Assembly: GCA_009746045.1 (NCBI GenBank)
Contig: RPFO01000065.1
Span: 3,654,561 to 3,674,560, forward strand
From: Mesostigma viride
Lineage: Eukaryota > Streptophyta > Mesostigmatophyceae > Mesostigmatales > Mesostigmataceae
Direction: 5' to 3'
Length of the DNA stretch: 20,000 nucleotides
Shown in pieces: positions 17,640 to 20,000 of this stretch; within the stretch, counting starts at the first letter, position 1, and every line of letters starts with the position of its first letter. A program made the translations under genes and the position numbers. Under the pieces are notes generated by a model. The model was not told the origin of the DNA. It searched no databases and was given only the letters and a program-made list of their open reading frames with translations.

Positions 17640-18150
17640 ATATGAAGTGGCACTGTGGGGTTACTAACTTACTGAGTGGTCCTTAGCGCCTTGTCAGGTG
17701 GTCATATAGGAAACCCATCAACTTGAGTAGTTCTTGTCACAATGACCCCCACGTTGACCATGCGTTGCCGTCAGCGTGCAAGAGTTAATTATGTGTGCTT
17801 TGGTCAGTTTGCAGATGTCTTTGATGAAGAAGGAGGTGCTAGTGTGGCTGAATGGTTACTATAATTTCCTTGTAGTGTCTACATGGGTGGCCGTCTTGGA
17901 ATGGTTGTAACTTGGGCAGTTCTTGTCAGAATGGCGTCAAACCTGGAACATTGGAGGTACCATATGTGCAGAGGATGGTAGTGTGTGGTTTGGCCAGTTT
18001 TCACGTGGCTTAGATGTATTAAGGGGTGTTAGTGTGGTTAAATACTAGCTAAAACCTCCGTCAGCGTCATCACAGGTGGCAATCTAGGAATATCCATCAA
18101 ATAGGGCTGCGCTTGTCAGAATGACCTGAAAATTTGGGGCTGCATGTCCC
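17640..18150 (+). repeat. Degenerate satellite, unit about 190 bases
   Basis: Anchor words recur at a constant spacing. TTCTTGTCA at about 17731, TTCTTGTCA at about 17920 and GCTTGTCA at about 18111 are followed by AATGAC, AATGGC and AATGAC. GGTGCTAGTGTGG at 17835 recurs as GGTGTTAGTGTGG at 18025, and in decayed form at about 17645. CAGGTGG-x3-TATAGGAA at about 17695 recurs near 18073. This gives about 2.7 units, strongly diverged. Confidence 0.8.
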
Positions 18151-18389
18151 CCCCTCTCTAGTATTTGAAAATATAAGATATGGCATGATTCCATGTGTTT
18201 ATGATTTGTTTTATTTTTTTTAGTGAAAAAAAGTACCCTTTTTGCGGGAAAATCCATCAATGTGTCTAAACATCATTATTTTGTGCTCAAAATTAGGCAG
18301 ACTTTCTCAAAAGTGGGGGAACTAATTGGAAATATATGATTTGGTCCAAATATGTTTGCCCATTGTCCTAGGTCAATGGCACGGTCAAT
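18151..18389. other. A/T-rich spacer
   Basis: It is rich in A and T runs with no open frame. Just before the LINE, GGTCAATGGCACGGTCAATG forms a 12-base tandem repeat (18371-18390). Confidence 0.5.
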
Positions 18390-18410
18390 GCCACGAGCCA
18401 CGAGGTAGCC

Positions 18411-18446
18411 ATGGCTGACGGCGGAGCTCATAACTTTCACGTTTGA
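18411..18446 (+). promoter_or_regulatory. Upstream ORF in the LINE leader (copy 3)
   Basis: It has the same 11 codons (MADGGAHNFHV) and stop as at 12152-12187, and the same GCCATGG context. Confidence 0.5.
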
Positions 18447-18534
18447 GCCCCAAATTCAGCTGTGAATATCACTATCGCTTCGTCTCTCTAAGACGCACAT
18501 GCTGATATAATTTTCCGAATCTAACACGCAATAT

Positions 18535-19880
18535 ATGACGAGCAAACGTCCTTTGACGCAACGCAGTTTGGCGGATGCGCTCGCCCATGAAAATGCGGCA
18601 GCTGCGGCTGCAGCTTCGCCATCAGGTCCGGTAGACAGCGGTGACACTAGTCGTGCACTGGTGGCCACCCAGCAACCTCCCGGGCTTAATGCCTCGCCAT
18701 CGGCATCGCCTGACCCGAAACGCACCCGCCCAGCCGACAAAACAGGATGGTCCCGCCCCTCGGAACCGCGCTTTCGGCCCCACCCTTTCAAGGTCGATGA
18801 TCACGACTGGAACAACCTGTCTCCTTACGATGCTATGGACTGCATCTTCTACGGGGACTACGCCTCGCTTTACGACCTGTGCCTCCATCTTTACGACCAA
18901 GGTCGCCTCATCGGCAGCAACGGCTGCCGCTGGCAAACCCACGGCGCCCTGCTTGGCTGCCCCCGCCCCCAGCTCCAGCACACCATCCTCAACTCCCTTC
19001 TCGAGCGCTCTGACGACGAGATCTGGGCTCCATCCATCTCCGCCCCCACCCTCCGTTCCATCCTCACGGAAGCCTTTCAGCAGCACGTGACCCCCCTTGC
19101 TGCTGACGTCGCAGCAATGGGTGGCACGCTGGCTGCTGAACTTCCTCACATTTCCGCCGCTGCCGCCTCCACCTCCACTGCCATTTCCGCCTCCACTGCC
19201 GACATCAAAGCCCAGCTCCTCGACCTCGACCAACGCCTTCAAGCCACCGCCAACGCCCTTGAGAGCTTGCATGACACCGCCGGCCTCACCGCCCAGGCGG
19301 TGAAGGACATCGCCGCCCAGCCGGCGTCTGCTGGCCCGGCCGGCGATGCTCCCTCCACCTGGGCGGACTTGCTTAAGCAGCACACCACCTCCACCACCTC
19401 CACCATCTCGGCACAACTCAAGCAACAAGCCCTCGACCTTCGCGAGGAAACCGACATCGCCCGGCGCAGCCACAATGTCATCGTCAAGCACTTCGACCAG
19501 CCGGCAGGTGAGACCTCCACGACCCTTCTTGAGGCATTTAAGCGCGACATTCTTGCCCCCATGCTACTCACTGGTGAGCTGGACATGTCGGCTGTCCGCC
19601 TCCCCGCGCGCGGGGGAAGGCTGGCCCGGCACCCGTGCTCCTCACCTTTAAGTACATGGCGGACAAGCTGTCGTTCCTTAAATGCCGCAAGAAGCTCTCG
19701 AGGACTCGCTTCACGCTGGACGACGACTTGACCCTGGCCCAGCAACAGCGGCGACGCGAGCTATGGCCGGCCTACCTTCAGCTCCGGCACAGCGCAGGGG
19801 GGAAGCCGGTATACTGGAGGGGGGCGGTCATCCACGTTGACCACAAGCCCTGGCAGCCCCCTCCTGCCACCCCAGACTAG
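18535..19880 (+). pseudogene. LINE ORF1 protein, nearly intact, one 1-base deletion
   Basis: It begins MTSKRPLTQRSLADALAHEN. A charged and aromatic segment (DWNNLSPYDAMDCIFYGDYA) follows that is only partly kept in copy 1. Next comes a helical, coiled-coil-like region near 19200-19310 (AQLLDLDQRLQATANALESL), an RRM-like domain from about 19450 (SHNVIVKHFDQPAGE) and the C-terminal domain (FTLDDDLTLAQQQRRRELWP), with TAG at 19878-19880. Compared with copy 1, one base is missing in the CCTCCCCGCGCG stretch near 19600. The frame therefore changes and the first frame runs out at 19729-19731. Its intact length would be near 448 residues. It is the best guide to the family's N-terminus in this window. 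Confidence 0.88.
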
Positions 19881-20000
19881 GGAATTCATACCAGTAGTGT
19901 AGATTAGTCAGGCTTAGCCTAGCATGTGGCCCACGCGCATGTGCGCCCATAATGGCCCCCATGGATGTTGTCTACAGGATTTAGCCAAGCCCTGCCTATA

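Larger units (their letters stand above)
18390..20000 (+). mobile_element. LINE with ORF1, 3' end beyond the window (copy 3)
   Basis: The leader (18390-18534) has its first 59 bases identical to those of copy 1 (12131-12189). ORF1 follows (18535-19880). After the ORF1 stop, the first bases (GGAATTCATACCAGTAGTGTAGA) resemble the start of the copy 1 3' region. The window ends before it is clear whether an ORF2 follows. Confidence 0.85.

Noticed and set aside
18622-19491. A 289-codon minus-strand frame
   Set aside because: It is antisense to ORF1 of the LINE at 18535, with Gly runs arising from Pro/Ala-rich coding.
1-20000. Search for CRISPR arrays, tRNA or rRNA genes, LTR elements and bacterial operons
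   Set aside because: No such structure was recognised by eye. The tandem repeats found are minisatellites or satellite without CRISPR-like repeat-spacer order. A weak tRNA could be missed without a covariance-model scan.

Overview
The window is eukaryotic nuclear DNA. It has long GC-rich exons separated by introns of roughly 480 to 970 bases with GT-AG or GC-AG ends, several minisatellites, and nested non-LTR retrotransposons. There is no bacterial gene organisation and there are no operons. A green-alga or other plant-lineage protist is my best guess, from the G+C-rich exons, a palindromic E2F-type site and a plant-type telo-box. This placement is weak, because no gene here identifies the host.

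Bases 1-7741 hold the 3' part of one multi-exon plus-strand gene. I resolve seven exons and six complete introns. Reading phase agrees at every junction, and about 1000 codons can be read to a TGA at 7739-7741. The protein is built from a repeated unit encoded by a three-exon cassette (a-b-c). Cassette 1 is 138-2353, cassette 2 is 3237-6613, and a partial third copy ends the protein. The unit carries two recurring blocks: F-x-G-x3-V-x-L-C followed by a PLDAG/PFDAG motif, and SPFYRGGAP-x2-PL. Many N-glycosylation sequons suggest a secreted or surface glycoprotein. I do not recognise the family.

Bases 7742-11487 are largely unassigned. They hold a possible 165-codon reading frame (10139-10636), a 57-base tandem duplication and a compact hairpin.

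Bases 11487-16285 are a nest of LINE copies. An old plus-strand element carrying reverse transcriptase (11805-12051 continued at 15085-16285) is split by a minus-strand LINE with a 9-10 base target-site duplication. That copy is itself split by a plus-strand LINE with an 8-base duplication. The two inserted copies, and a short minus-strand fragment at 11487-11808, have a common 3' region that follows ORF1 directly without any ORF2. All four share a 3'-terminal hairpin motif with the reverse-transcriptase element. This looks like an ORF1-only, half-LINE family that may be mobilised in trans by the autonomous element.

Bases 16286-17230 have a different composition. They carry a 26-base perfect palindrome with an E2F-type core, a telo-box and a strong splice donor, which suggests a promoter and 5' exon. 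Bases 17640-18150 are a degenerate satellite of about 190 bases per unit. From about 18390 to the window end is another ORF1-bearing LINE, cut off by the window edge.
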